This document shows, piece after piece, positions 34,805 to 43,981 of a stretch of 64,000 nt of DNA. The notes under the pieces are model-generated. The model was not told the DNA's origin. It was given only the letters and a program-made list of their open reading frames with translations, and did not search any database. Where the stretch lies: NCBI RefSeq assembly GCF_002157205.1, contig NZ_CP021358.1, positions 3,534,001 to 3,598,000 on the forward strand, written 5' to 3'. The stretch's first letter is position 1, and each line of letters starts with the position of its first letter. Made by a program: the position numbers and the translations under genes. Origin of the DNA: Kushneria marisflavi. GTDB taxonomy: Bacteria > Pseudomonadota > Gammaproteobacteria > Pseudomonadales > Halomonadaceae.

Positions 34805-36889
34805 ATGAATGCATTGAGTGCACTGTTTTCCCGTGGCGGTCTGAATCAGAGCAGCCAGCTGAAGTTTCTGGCCGGCCCTGTTCTGATTCTGATGATCCTG
34901 TCGATGATGGTGCTTCCGCTGCCACCATTTCTGCTCGACATGCTGTTCACTTTCAACATTGCGTTGTCGATCATGGTGCTGTTGGTGAGCATGTTCACCA
35001 CCAAACCGCTCGAGTTTGCCGCCTTTCCGGCGGTACTGCTGTTTTCGACACTGCTGCGGTTGTCTCTGAACGTCGCCTCGACGCGTGTCGTTCTGCTGGA
35101 AGGACACAATGGCGGCGATGCAGCGGGCAAGGTCATCGAGGCATTTGCCGAGTTTCTGGTCGGTGGCAATTTCGCCGTCGGCCTGGTGGTGTTCGTAATT
35201 CTGGTTGTCATCAACTTCATGGTCATCACCAAGGGCGCCGGACGTATTGCTGAAGTCGGCGCGCGCTTTACTCTGGATGCCATGCCCGGCAAACAGATGG
35301 CCATCGATGCTGATCTCAATGCCGGTCTGATCGATGAAAAATTCGCGCGTGAGCGGCGTAAGGAGATCGCTCAGGAAGCCGAGTTTTTCGGCTCCATGGA
35401 TGGTGCCAGCAAGTTTGTGCGTGGTGATGCCGTGGCCGGTATTCTGATCATGGTGATCAATATTGTCGGCGGGCTGGTGGTAGGGGTTGCCCAGCATGGA
35501 ATGTCCGTTGGGGACGCCGCCCATACCTATACGCTTTTGACCATCGGTGATGGTCTTGTCGGCCAGATCCCGGCTCTGATCATTTCCACTGCGGCCGGTG
35601 TGACCGTTTCTCGTGTAAATACCGAACAGGATGTGGGGCAGCAGTTGTTGGGACAGCTGTTCAACAATCCTCGCGTGCTCTATCTGGCGGCAGGCGTTAT
35701 TGGCCTGCTGGGGATTATCCCCGGCATGCCCAATATCGTATTTTTGCTGTTTACGGCCATGTTGGGTGGCCTGGGCTGGTATCTGAACAAGAAAAAGCAG
35801 GAGGCGGCGAGCGTTGAAGAGACTCAGCCGGTGCCTGCTGCCACCACGGACAGCCACGAGGCGAGCTGGGATGATGTACAGCTGGTGGATCCGCTGGGGC
35901 TTGAAGTCGGGCATCGCCTGATTCCACTGGTGGATCAGAATCAGGATGGCGAGCTTTTGAAACGCATCAAGAGCCTGCGCAAGAAGTTCGCCCAGGAGGT
36001 CGGATTTCTGCCGCCGGTGGTGCATATTCGCGACAACCTGTCACTTCAGCCTCAGCAGTATCGCATCGCGCTCAACGGCGTATTGATCGGCGAAGGCGAG
36101 GCCTGGCCCGGCCAATACCTGGCCATTGACCCCGGTCAGGCAATGGGCAATCTCGAGGGCCGCGTGACAAAGGACCCGGCGTTCGGGTTGCCGGCGACAT
36201 GGATCGATGCCAATCAGCGTGATCAGGCTCAGATGCAAGGCTTTACCGTGGTAGATGCCAGCACGGTAGTGGCGACCCATCTCAATCATCTGCTGGGTGA
36301 GCACGCCAGCGAAATGATGGGACGCAGTGAAACCCAGAAACTGCTGGATCGGTTGTCAAAAGAGTCCCCCAATCTGGTTGAGGAGGTCGTGCCCAAGCTG
36401 ATTTCGCTGACGACGCTGACCCGAATCCTGCAGCAGCTTTTGTCCGAGGATGTCTCGATCCGTGACATGCGCACCATCATTGATACGCTGGCGGATCATG
36501 GCGGCCATACCACGGATGCCATGGAGCTGACCGCCGCCGTGCGGCTGGCACTGGGACGTGCCATTACCCAGCAGTATTTCCCGGGACAGGAGCCTGCTGA
36601 AGTCATCAGTCTAGATGTGGATCTGGAGAAAATGCTGATGCAGGCGCTCAACAATGGCGGGGCACTTGAGCCAGGCCTTGCCGATACCCTGATTCAACAG
36701 GCCGAAACGGCCGTACAGCGTCAGGAAGAGCGTGGTCTGCCGGCCGTACTGGTTGTCCAGCATGGCGTACGCTCGCTGCTGTCGCGGTTTTTGCGCCGCC
36801 GTCTGCCACGTCTGGTCGTGCTATCTCAGGCAGAAATCCCGGAAGAGCGTCAGATTCGGGTGACGGCCATCATCGGATCGCAGTCATGA
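34805..36889 (+). CDS. flhA: Flagellar export gate protein FlhA
   Basis: Large export-gate ring protein. 694 residues (E. coli 692): about eight membrane helices in the N-terminal half with the FHIPEP-type segment (RLSLNVASTRVVLLEGHNGGDAAGKVIEAF, ADLNAGLIDEKFARERRKEIAQEAEFFGSMDGASKFVRGDA region), and a C-terminal cytoplasmic domain that docks chaperone-substrate complexes. It ends four nt inside flhE. Confidence 0.96.
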   Translation: MNALSALFSRGGLNQSSQLKFLAGPVLILMILSMMVLPLPPFLLDMLFTFNIALSIMVLLVSMFTTKPLEFAAFPAVLLFSTLLRLSLNVASTRVVLLEGHNGGDAAGKVIEAFAEFLVGGNFAVGLVVFVILVVINFMVITKGAGRIAEVGARFTLDAMPGKQMAIDADLNAGLIDEKFARERRKEIAQEAEFFGSMDGASKFVRGDAVAGILIMVINIVGGLVVGVAQHGMSVGDAAHTYTLLTIGDGLVGQIPALIISTAAGVTVSRVNTEQDVGQQLLGQLFNNPRVLYLAAGVIGLLGIIPGMPNIVFLLFTAMLGGLGWYLNKKKQEAASVEETQPVPAATTDSHEASWDDVQLVDPLGLEVGHRLIPLVDQNQDGELLKRIKSLRKKFAQEVGFLPPVVHIRDNLSLQPQQYRIALNGVLIGEGEAWPGQYLAIDPGQAMGNLEGRVTKDPAFGLPATWIDANQRDQAQMQGFTVVDASTVVATHLNHLLGEHASEMMGRSETQKLLDRLSKESPNLVEEVVPKLISLTTLTRILQQLLSEDVSIRDMRTIIDTLADHGGHTTDAMELTAAVRLALGRAITQQYFPGQEPAEVISLDVDLEKMLMQALNNGGALEPGLADTLIQQAETAVQRQEERGLPAVLVVQHGVRSLLSRFLRRRLPRLVVLSQAEIPEERQIRVTAIIGSQS

Positions 36890-37314
36890 TCAAGCCCCGG
36901 TTTGCTTCGTGGCTGGTCGTGGCTGCCGGGTTAATGGGGCCTATCGGCTGCCTTCAGGCCGCGACCGGCGGCGCAATTCCTGTTCAGGTCCATATTCCTG
37001 ATATGGCACAGAAAGGCTGGGAATATCGAGTGGCATTGTCGTCGGCGGACAGCGCGCCGGCAGGCAGCCATTTGACCGAGCTCTCCTGGCGTTATGAGCT
37101 GACCGCAAAGGGGATATTACCCGAGGCCTGGCTGTGCGTGCCTTCAGAGTGTGTGGCATTGAATATGGCGCAGGGGAGCACAGCGGCTTTCGCCGGGTTG
37201 CCGAGCAGTACGCCGTTGTCACTACACTTCGTGCTGCCTGGAAAGGGCATGCTCAAGCGTCCTGTCCGGGGCGGGGTCGCGCAGGTATTCGTTAACTACC
37301 GCCTGCAGGATTAA
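36886..37314 (+). CDS. flhE: Flagellar protein FlhE
   Basis: Periplasmic protein of 142 residues with a Sec signal peptide (cleavage near LQAA), then conserved LSWRYELTAKGI, a cysteine pair in LCVPSECVAL, and a C-terminal QVFVNYRL. These match enteric FlhE (about 130 residues). FlhE has been linked to preventing proton leakage through the export gate. It is the third gene of flhBAE and overlaps flhA by ATGA. It is typically confined to FlhDC-type flagellar systems. Confidence 0.88.
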   Translation: MIKPRFASWLVVAAGLMGPIGCLQAATGGAIPVQVHIPDMAQKGWEYRVALSSADSAPAGSHLTELSWRYELTAKGILPEAWLCVPSECVALNMAQGSTAAFAGLPSSTPLSLHFVLPGKGMLKRPVRGGVAQVFVNYRLQD

Positions 37315-37380
37315 TAGCATCAGCTTCGAGGATTACTGGAAGAATAGAGAGGTTCCAGGATAGATCACGACACTGAAAGC

Positions 37381-37415
37381 AAAAGGCCGCGCCATTTTCA
37401 TGGCGCGGCCTTTTT
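37381..37415. terminator. Bidirectional terminator between flhE and flgN
   Basis: GGCCGCGCCAT (37385-37395) and ATGGCGCGGCC (37400-37410) with loop TTTC, flanked by A4 on the left and T5 on the right; serves convergent flhBAE and flgAMN units. Confidence 0.93.
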
Positions 37416-37438
37416 AGTCGGCAGTTTTGATGTCTTGC

Positions 37439-37894
37439 TCAGCCCACAAGATGAGTGCTGGAACGGCCGATATTATGCTGGCGACCGGTCGGGCCGTACA
37501 TGGTCATGCCGGCAGCGGTCTGAAGGAAATTGAGCGCCCGACTGTGAAAGTCGAGTCTTCTGCCGATGACGAATCCGTTAAGGCGATTACGCTGCGCAGC
37601 GGCTTCTGTGCGCTCGATGATACGCTGCCATGTCTCGTTGAGCTCAAGCTTGATGGCTGCTCGATCACTGGTGGCTCGATCCGCGCCAAGGCCTCGGCTT
37701 TCGAGCAGCGCACTTCGAGCACGCTCAAGCTGATCCAGCCGAACCATTGAAGTGCCCTTGTGCTCACAAGTCTGCAGCAGGGCTTCAATATCAACCGGAT
37801 GGTGATCCAGAATCTCGGCTTCGCGGTCGAGTAGATCGATGAAGCGCCCCAGGGCCTCATCGATCTGATTCAGGATATTGGCGTAATCGTTCAT
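37439..37894 (-). CDS. flgN: FlgK/FlgL export chaperone FlgN
   Basis: Cytoplasmic chaperone for hook-filament junction proteins. The 151-residue helical protein (MNDYANILNQIDEALGRFIDLLDREAEIL) ends with a variable, hydrophilic tail after MTMYGPTG. The ATG at 37894 has GGAG at nine nt and is preferred over the in-frame ATG at 37915. Family sequence is poorly conserved, but helix content and position after flgM support the call. Confidence 0.85.
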   Translation of the reverse strand: MNDYANILNQIDEALGRFIDLLDREAEILDHHPVDIEALLQTCEHKGTSMVRLDQLERARSALLESRGLGADRATSDRAAIKLELNETWQRIIERTEAAAQRNRLNGFVIGRRLDFHSRALNFLQTAAGMTMYGPTGRQHNIGRSSTHLVG

Positions 37895-37933
37895 CCACGT
37901 ATTCTCCAAAGGCATTCAAGCAGGGGAGGTGCC

Positions 37934-38206
37934 TTAGCCCTTGTTCGAAAGCAGCTCCTGCGCGCTTGCGATCAGACCGTCGGCAATTTTTCCGGTATCA
38001 ACCTCAAAGCTGCCATCGCGAATGGCCTGACGCAGTTCGTTGACACGTACCGTATCAATGTCGTGCGAGCCATCGTGAGCGCTGGAGGGTACCCAGCGTG
38101 TCGCGGCGCTCTGCTCGGTCTTTGCGGCCTCGGGTGTGTTAACACGAGATGCCGGTGCCGGGCTGGCAATTCGGTTGATGGAACCGTTGTTACTGTCAAT
38201 TTTCAT
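37934..38206 (-). CDS. flgM: Anti-sigma-28 factor FlgM
   Basis: Holds FliA inactive until hook completion, then is exported. The 90-residue protein (E. coli 97) has a disordered N-half and the conserved C-terminal FliA-binding region DIDTVRVNELRQAIRDGSFEVDTGKIADGLIASAQELL. Two ATGs lie at 38212 and 38206; GAGAGAG is seven nt from 38206 and only one from 38212, so 38206 (MKIDSNNG) is chosen. A sigma-28 promoter lies just upstream, giving the autoregulatory arrangement known in enterics. Confidence 0.92.
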   Translation of the reverse strand: MKIDSNNGSINRIASPAPASRVNTPEAAKTEQSAATRWVPSSAHDGSHDIDTVRVNELRQAIRDGSFEVDTGKIADGLIASAQELLSNKG

Positions 38207-38263
38207 CTTCATGCTCTCTCGGGTGAGCTGATAAAGGTGCGCAGGCAAGCGCTGTTGACTCCA

Positions 38264-38290
38264 TTATCGACATTAAAGGCAGGTTCTTTA
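38264..38290 (-). promoter_or_regulatory. Sigma-28 (FliA) promoter of flgM-flgN
   Basis: On the minus strand TAAAGAAC (38290-38283), 11-nt spacer, GTCGATAA (38271-38264): close to the FliA consensus, one mismatch in the -10. Confidence 0.82.
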
Positions 38291-38352
38291 ACCCGTCATG
38301 GTAACGAAAGGTGTCGAATGGATATCATAATGTAATGCGTCTGCCTTGTAGG

Positions 38353-39063
38353 CTAGTGGACTTCCACTATGCCTTCGCGTTTTGCCTCACCATTGATAAT
38401 GCTGCCAGAGGGCATTCTGACTCGAACATTTTCACCAAGGCCTGCGTCGTTCAATGCCTGGCCACTACTGCTGATCATGAAACCGTTGCCCCTAACCAGC
38501 AGGGCTACTTCGGCGCCACGCTGAATCAGAACAGGCGCCTTGACCATGCCTGCCTGAATCGGTTGGCCGGCCGCAATGCGCCGCTGTGACACCTGGCCCA
38601 CCAGCTGCGAGGCATCGGTAATCAAACGGCTGGAAAGCCGGGTCAGATCGCCTTCCTGCCAGTCAAGGTCACCTTCTTCAATCACATCGCCTGGCATGAT
38701 GTTGCGATTGACCACCGGATATTGCCCATTGATATGCACGTAGGCCTGAAAGTAGCGCGTCTCCGGGGCATCGCCCGGGCAGCGTATACCTACTGAGGTA
38801 CGGCCTGAAACCTTGCCACCGCGACCCGGCAGAAAGGCTGAAGGGGCCTGACAGGCCATGGCAGCAGCCGGCGATGGCGTGATTTCAATGGAAACTTCGC
38901 CGCTTTCACCGGCGGTCTGTTCCAGCAAAAAACCTTCTACGACATCATAAATAAGCTGTTCGTTCGCCTGAGCGGGAGTACAGACCATCCCCATTGCCAT
39001 CAGCAATGCTGCGGCACCATGGCAGTAACGTTGGCGATATGAGCGCAAGGAGGACAGCGGCAT
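38353..39063 (-). CDS. flgA: Flagellar P-ring assembly chaperone FlgA
   Basis: Periplasmic chaperone for P-ring (FlgI) assembly. The protein has an N-terminal signal peptide (AALLMAMGMVCTPAQA) and a C-terminal SAF-type domain (PVVNRNIMPGDVIEEGDLDWQEGDLTRL, then GQPIQAGMVKAPVLIQRGAEVALLVRGNGF). The start at 39063 (MPLSSLRSYRQ) gives 236 residues; an upstream in-frame start at 39084 would give 243. Divergent from flgB, with a FlhDC-box-like element between them. Confidence 0.92.
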   Translation of the reverse strand: MPLSSLRSYRQRYCHGAAALLMAMGMVCTPAQANEQLIYDVVEGFLLEQTAGESGEVSIEITPSPAAAMACQAPSAFLPGRGGKVSGRTSVGIRCPGDAPETRYFQAYVHINGQYPVVNRNIMPGDVIEEGDLDWQEGDLTRLSSRLITDASQLVGQVSQRRIAAGQPIQAGMVKAPVLIQRGAEVALLVRGNGFMISSSGQALNDAGLGENVRVRMPSGSIINGEAKREGIVEVH

Positions 39064-39130
39064 GACATGGCCTGTTGTAATCAAACGGTTACCCGGATGC
39101 TGTGCATTGTAAATAAGCCGCCAAAAAAAC

Positions 39131-39172
39131 AGTGCGCGAAATAACCCCTAAAAAGCGGCCTTTTCATTCAAT
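39131..39172. promoter_or_regulatory. FlhDC-box-like element between flgA and flgB
   Basis: Left half AGTGC-GCG-AAATAACC (39131-39146) matches AAYGS-N3-AAATARCG in 11 of 13 positions. The right half (GGCCTTTT at 39157-39164, then CAT and TCAAT) is degenerate. A single box between divergent flgA and flgB is the enteric arrangement. Confidence 0.5.
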
Positions 39173-39272
39173 GGTGAAGGTTGCGCGCTCTCTATGCTGC
39201 GCTCATTCCAAAAGGTAAGTGAAAGTAACCTTTGTTGTCTTAATGATTCGTGGCGCAACGGAGTGATTCCCC

Positions 39273-39695
39273 ATGATCGACCGGCTCAATGCCTCACTCA
39301 ACTTTATGCAGCAGTCTCTTAACCTGCGTGCCGAACGTCAGGAAGTGCTGTCCGCCAATATCGCCAATGCGGATACGCCCGGATACAAGGCGCGCGATTT
39401 TGACTTCAGGGCCGAACTGGACCGGGCTGTCAATCAAGGGCGGGCAGAAGGGCAGAGCGGGCTGTCACTGAGCATGACGTCCAGTCGTCATATCCCGGCG
39501 CAGGCCAATGGCAGCGTCGGCGGTATCGACATGATGTATCGCAATCCGACTCAACCAAGTCTGGATGGCAATACGGTCGACATGGATATGGAGCGCGTCA
39601 ATTTTGCAGACAATGCCGTGCACTACCAGGCCGACGTACAGTTTCTGACCAGTCGATTGCAGGGCCTGAAAAACGCCATGCAGCGCGAGTCCTGA
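39273..39695 (+). CDS. flgB: Flagellar proximal rod protein FlgB
   Basis: Rod component, 140 residues (E. coli 138). It carries the rod-protein N-terminal motif LSANIANADTPGYKARDFDF and the C-terminal heptad segment HYQADVQFLTSRLQGLKNAM. Exported through the flagellar type III apparatus without a cleavable signal. ATG 39273 with CGGAG upstream. It heads flgBCDE and is followed by flgC at 21 bp. Confidence 0.95.
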   Translation: MIDRLNASLNFMQQSLNLRAERQEVLSANIANADTPGYKARDFDFRAELDRAVNQGRAEGQSGLSLSMTSSRHIPAQANGSVGGIDMMYRNPTQPSLDGNTVDMDMERVNFADNAVHYQADVQFLTSRLQGLKNAMQRES

Positions 39696-39716
39696 TAACC
39701 GACAGGAGAATCGTCA

Positions 39717-40121
39717 ATGAGTCTTTTCAACGTTTTCAACATTTCCGGGTCGGCACTGTCGGCGCAATCACAGCGAATGAACGTGACGGCCAGCAACCTG
39801 GCCAACGCTGACAGCGTGGCTGGTCCCGATGGCCAGCCCTACCGTGCCAAACAGCTGACCTTTGAAATGGCGGCCGAGCCCGGGCAGCAGATTGGTGGCG
39901 TTCGCGTCGCGGGCATCAGCGAAGACCAGAGCGAATTCCGACGTCTTTTTGATCCGAAGAATCCGGCCGCTGACGATCAGGGGTACGTCAATATGCCAAA
40001 CGTGGATACCACGTCTGAAATGGTCAACATGATTTCTGCGGCACGCTCCTATCAGGCCAACGTCGAAGTCCTTAACACCAACAAGTCACTGATGCTCAAG
40101 ACGCTGACACTGGGTCAGTAA
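39717..40121 (+). CDS. flgC: Flagellar proximal rod protein FlgC
   Basis: Rod component, 134 residues as in E. coli. Contains [25 protein letters not shown] (the family N-terminus), [40 protein letters not shown] (C-terminal motif). GACAGGAG lies upstream at good spacing. Confidence 0.95.
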   Translation: MSLFNVFNISGSALSAQSQRMNVTASNLANADSVAGPDGQPYRAKQLTFEMAAEPGQQIGGVRVAGISEDQSEFRRLFDPKNPAADDQGYVNMPNVDTTSEMVNMISAARSYQANVEVLNTNKSLMLKTLTLGQ

Positions 40122-40144
40122 ACCGGATCATCAAGGAGTAAATC

Positions 40145-40825
40145 ATGGCATTTGACAGCTCTCTGGTGAGTCGTGTGAACGGCACCAGTACCACGGGTGG
40201 CACCAGCGGCATGGGCGCGACCAGCGCCAGTGAACTGGGCGAAGAGTTCATGAGCCTGCTGGTGGCACAGCTCAACAACCAGGACCCGCTCAACCCGATG
40301 CAAAACTCCGAGTTCACCTCGCAGATTGCGCAGATCAATACAGTCAGCGGGATTGATAAGCTCAACGACACGCTCTCAAGCATTACCGGTCAGATCGATG
40401 CCTCCCAGAAATTGCAGGCCAGCGCGATGGTCGGCCGTGGCGTACTGGTGGAAGGCAACAGGATTCAGGTCGGCAAGGACACCGTGCTGCCCTTTGGTAT
40501 AGAGCTTGATGACGATGCGGCCAGGGTCACTGCCACCATTACCGATGGCTCGGGTCGCACCATCAATCAGTACGATCTGGGGGCAATCAAGGCTGGCGTA
40601 CAGTCCTTCAGCTGGGATGGTACTGATGAAAGCAAGGCTCGCGTTGAAGACGGTACCTATCAGGTCACTATTGCGGCAACTGATGGCAGTGGTCGAGCTG
40701 TCGCCTCGCGCGCGCTGCAGTATGGATATGTCAGTGGCGTCATGACTAGCAATAACACCACGAAGCTGGATCTGGGGCCCAATATGGACAGCGTTGCCTT
40801 CAACGACGTCAAACAGATTCTGTAA
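40145..40825 (+). CDS. flgD: Hook capping/assembly protein FlgD
   Basis: Scaffold that caps the growing hook and is discarded later. 226 residues (E. coli 231), with the conserved EEFMSLLVAQLNNQDPLNPMQNSEFTSQIAQINTVSGI region at residues about 35-75, and a C-terminal Ig-like/tudor domain (QSFSWDGTDESKARVEDGTYQVTI). Start ATG 40145 preceded by AAGGAG. Confidence 0.95.
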   Translation: MAFDSSLVSRVNGTSTTGGTSGMGATSASELGEEFMSLLVAQLNNQDPLNPMQNSEFTSQIAQINTVSGIDKLNDTLSSITGQIDASQKLQASAMVGRGVLVEGNRIQVGKDTVLPFGIELDDDAARVTATITDGSGRTINQYDLGAIKAGVQSFSWDGTDESKARVEDGTYQVTIAATDGSGRAVASRALQYGYVSGVMTSNNTTKLDLGPNMDSVAFNDVKQIL

Positions 40826-40907
40826 CGCACACCGGGCGCGGTGTTGCGCGTCCTGATGATCCATCCGGCAAAGGCCGGTGAGACGACTTTCAATCAGAGG
40901 ATGAACC

Positions 40908-42125
40908 ATGGCTTTTACACAGGGCGTCAGTGGCCTTAACGCAGCATCCAGCCAGCTGGATACCATCGGCCACAACATTGCCAACTCTCAGACTGTCGGC
41001 TTCAAGAAAAGCCGTACCGAATTTGCCGATCTTTATGCCGGTGCAAAAGCGGGTCTTGGTGTGCAGGTGTCTGCCATCACTCAGAGCTTCTCTCAGGGTG
41101 CGATGGAAACGACCGATCGTGATCTCGACTTGGCCATTCAGGGCGGCGGCTTTTTCCGTCTGACTGACGGTCAGCAGGTCACCTATTCACGCAACGGTCA
41201 GTTCCAGATGGATGCCAACGGCTTTCTGGTGAATAACACCGGTGGCAAGCTGATGGGCTACCCGGTCGATGACCCGGCCTCTGCCAACCCTGTCGTGCTG
41301 GCCGGTGCACAGCCAGTGGCACTTCAGGTGGCCCAGGGTGACCTGGATGCCAGCGCTACCACCACTGGCAATATGACCTTTAACCTTGATTCAACCGACA
41401 CCGCCAGAGTAGATGCCAACGGTAATGCGCTCGCCTTTGATGCGACCAACCCGAAAAGCTACAACTGGCAGACCTCGCTGACAACCTATGACTCGCAGGG
41501 TAATGCTCAGCAGGTCAACATGTACTTTGTCAAATCCGCGACCGATAACAACTCCTGGACCGTGCATGCTCTGAACAAGGGCAACGAGGTAGGTACTTCC
41601 AACCTCACGTTTAATGAAAACGGCAAGATTACCGGTGGGGATACGCTGAATCTGGCCATCAACCCGGGCAACGGTGCAGCTCCGATCAACGCCAATATTG
41701 ATTTGACCAGTGTGACTCAGAACAGTGGCAGCTTTGTGGTCAATGCGGCTAGCCAGAACGGTTATGCCGCGGGCAGTCTGACCGGCATCTCTATTGCCGA
41801 TAATGGCGACGTACTGGGCAAGTACTCCAACAATCAAAGTCGCGCACTGGGCCGTGTTGCACTCGCCAGCTTCACCAACGAGCAGGGTCTCAAGCCCGAC
41901 GGTAATAACGCCTGGTTGGCCACCACCAACTCCGGTCAGGAGCTGCTGGGCAGTGCCGGCACCGGTCAGCTGGGGTCCTTGCTTTCCGGAACCCTTGAAA
42001 ACTCCAACGTGGATCTGGCCTCGGAGCTTGTCACCATGATCGTGGCACAGCGCAACTATCAGGCTAACGCGCAGACCATCAAGACCCAGGATCAGATCCT
42101 GCAGACCATGGTCAACCTGCGTTAA
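40908..42125 (+). CDS. flgE: Flagellar hook protein FlgE
   Basis: Main hook subunit, 405 residues (E. coli 402). N-terminal SGLNAASSQLDTIGHNIANSQTVGFKKSRTEF and C-terminal ELVTMIVAQRNYQANAQTIKTQDQILQTMVNLR are the coiled-coil ends that polymerise; the centre is the exposed D1/D2 part. It sits before an intrinsic terminator that isolates flgBCDE from flgF. Confidence 0.96.
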   Translation: MAFTQGVSGLNAASSQLDTIGHNIANSQTVGFKKSRTEFADLYAGAKAGLGVQVSAITQSFSQGAMETTDRDLDLAIQGGGFFRLTDGQQVTYSRNGQFQMDANGFLVNNTGGKLMGYPVDDPASANPVVLAGAQPVALQVAQGDLDASATTTGNMTFNLDSTDTARVDANGNALAFDATNPKSYNWQTSLTTYDSQGNAQQVNMYFVKSATDNNSWTVHALNKGNEVGTSNLTFNENGKITGGDTLNLAINPGNGAAPINANIDLTSVTQNSGSFVVNAASQNGYAAGSLTGISIADNGDVLGKYSNNQSRALGRVALASFTNEQGLKPDGNNAWLATTNSGQELLGSAGTGQLGSLLSGTLENSNVDLASELVTMIVAQRNYQANAQTIKTQDQILQTMVNLR

Positions 42126-42146
42126 TCACCCTCAATGCGTTGAAAG

Positions 42147-42173
42147 GACCGGCCCCAGTGGCCGGTCTTTTTT
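42147..42173 (+). terminator. Intrinsic terminator between flgE and flgF
   Basis: GACCGGCC (42147-42154), loop CCAGT, GGCCGGTC (42160-42167), T6. The 160 bp that follow before flgF carry no recognisable promoter; a near-repeat TTTCTCGTGCC/TTTCTTGTGCC is at about 42209-42230. Confidence 0.9.
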
Positions 42174-42333
42174 ATGGCCATCATGACAGCTCACGAAATA
42201 CGCCCTTTCTCGTGCCTTTCTTGTGCCTTTAAGAGAGCACCTTTGCGTGTTTACTAGGCGTCACAAAGGGCGGGCATTCAGTTACACCTGATAATGTCAG
42301 CCGAGATCTCCCTCAAGCTTTTCGGAGCGGGTC

Positions 42334-43080
42334 ATGGACAGAATCATCTATACCGCCATGTCGGGCGCCAGGCAGAGTCTGGAGCGGCAGTCTGCCGTTG
42401 CCAACAATATGGCCAACGTCTCGACCAGTGGCTTTCGTGCCGAACTCAGTGCCGCTCGCGCGGTACCGGTAAACGGTCAGGGCTACGCCACACGTGCCGT
42501 CACCACGGATTCAACCCCAGGCTCCGACTTTACGCCGGGCTCCTTTTCGACCACGGGGCGGGCGCTGGATGTGGCCATCAATGGGGATGGCTGGCTGGCG
42601 GTGCAGGCCAATAACGGGGACACCGCCTATACCCGCAATGGGGGGTTGCAGGTCGATCCTACCGGCATGCTCATGTCACAGGGACGTCCGGTCATGGGAG
42701 AAGATGGCCCCATTATCCTGCCGCTCAATGCCGAAGTTTCGATTGCCGGAGACGGCACCATTTCTGCTCGTGAAGCGGGGACCCAGGCGCAGGCGGAAGT
42801 CGGCCGCCTGATGCTGGCCAGTAATCCTGATGGACGCATGGCCCGCCGCGATGACGGCCTGTTTGGCCCGTGGAATGCCCAGGGCGGACCCATGGCAGCG
42901 TTGCCGCGTGATGAAAATATTCAGGTCATCAGCGGCACACTCGAAGGCAGCAACGTCAATCCGACCGAGGCCATGGTCGCCATGATCGATACGTCCCGGC
43001 GCTTTGAGATGAACATGAAGGTTCTGACGACTGCCGATGAGAACGATCAGCGCGCCAACTCGCTGCTTTCGATGAATTGA
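42334..43080 (+). CDS. flgF: Flagellar proximal rod protein FlgF
   Basis: Rod component, 248 residues (E. coli 251). Starts MDRIIYTAMSGARQSLERQSAVANNMANVSTSGFRAEL and ends with the coiled-coil AMVAMIDTSRRFEMNMKVLTTADENDQRANSLLSM. The C-terminal SMN after the coiled coil is shorter than in the hook protein, as in the family. CGGAGCGGG upstream. It heads flgFGHIJ. Confidence 0.95.
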   Translation: MDRIIYTAMSGARQSLERQSAVANNMANVSTSGFRAELSAARAVPVNGQGYATRAVTTDSTPGSDFTPGSFSTTGRALDVAINGDGWLAVQANNGDTAYTRNGGLQVDPTGMLMSQGRPVMGEDGPIILPLNAEVSIAGDGTISAREAGTQAQAEVGRLMLASNPDGRMARRDDGLFGPWNAQGGPMAALPRDENIQVISGTLEGSNVNPTEAMVAMIDTSRRFEMNMKVLTTADENDQRANSLLSMN

Positions 43081-43153
43081 TTCCCCGGGGCATGACAGCG
43101 CCCTGACCAGATACCAGATGTCACCGGGCGCTGCCCGATGAGTGGAGACAACG

Positions 43154-43936
43154 ATGATTAATGCCCTGTGGATTGCAAAGACCGGTCTTGATGCCCAGCA
43201 GACCAATATGGACGTCATTTCCAACAACCTTGCCAACGTCTCGACCAATGGCTTCAAGCGCTCGCGTGCTGTGTTCGAGGATCTGCTGTATCAGAACCTG
43301 CGTCAGCCCGGTTCGATGTCATCGGTGCAGACCAATCTGCCTTCCGGTCTCCAGATCGGTACCGGTGTTCGCGCTGTTGCGACCGAGCGCCTGCACACCC
43401 AGGGCAACCTGGAACAGACCGGTAATACCAAGGATGTCGCGATTCGTGGCGACGGCTTCTTCGCCATTCAGATGCCTGATGGCACCAACGCCTTTACCCG
43501 CGATGGCGCTTTTCAGGTCAATCAGGACGGTCAGCTGGTCACGGCCAATGGTTTCCCGGTCGACCCGGGCATCGTGATCCCGGCCAACGCGCTGTCAGTA
43601 TCAATCGCCAATGACGGCCTTGTTTCGGTCACGGTACCGGGCAGTGCCGCCAGCCAGCAGGTCGGCCAGCTTCAGCTGACCACCTTCATCAACCCGACCG
43701 GTCTGGAGAGCATTGGTGACAACCTGTACCTCGAAACCGATGCTTCGGGACCGCGTAACGACAGCATTCCCGGTAACAATGGTGCCGGCACGATCTATCA
43801 GGGCTTTGTGGAAACCTCCAACGTTAACGTGGTGGAGGAGATGGTCAGCATGATCGAGACGCAACGCGCCTACGAAATCAACTCCAAGGCCGTGTCGACC
43901 GTTGACCAGATGCTGGGCCGTCTGACTCAGCTCTAA
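43154..43936 (+). CDS. flgG: Flagellar distal rod protein FlgG
   Basis: Distal rod subunit, 260 residues, same length as E. coli. [52 protein letters not shown] is nearly identical to the enteric protein, including the FlgG-specific YQ-RQPG stretch; C-terminus ends [23 protein letters not shown]. The ATG at 43154 is preferred to the GTG at 43142. Confidence 0.96.
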   Translation: MINALWIAKTGLDAQQTNMDVISNNLANVSTNGFKRSRAVFEDLLYQNLRQPGSMSSVQTNLPSGLQIGTGVRAVATERLHTQGNLEQTGNTKDVAIRGDGFFAIQMPDGTNAFTRDGAFQVNQDGQLVTANGFPVDPGIVIPANALSVSIANDGLVSVTVPGSAASQQVGQLQLTTFINPTGLESIGDNLYLETDASGPRNDSIPGNNGAGTIYQGFVETSNVNVVEEMVSMIETQRAYEINSKAVSTVDQMLGRLTQL

Positions 43937-43981
43937 CAGGGAATGTGGATGCACTCGCGTACGGGCAATCGGGGATCAATG

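Noticed and set aside
34733..36025. Long open frame antisense to flhA
   Set aside because: His/Gln-rich translation typical of reverse-complement hydrophobic coding sequence; flhA on the plus strand is unequivocal.
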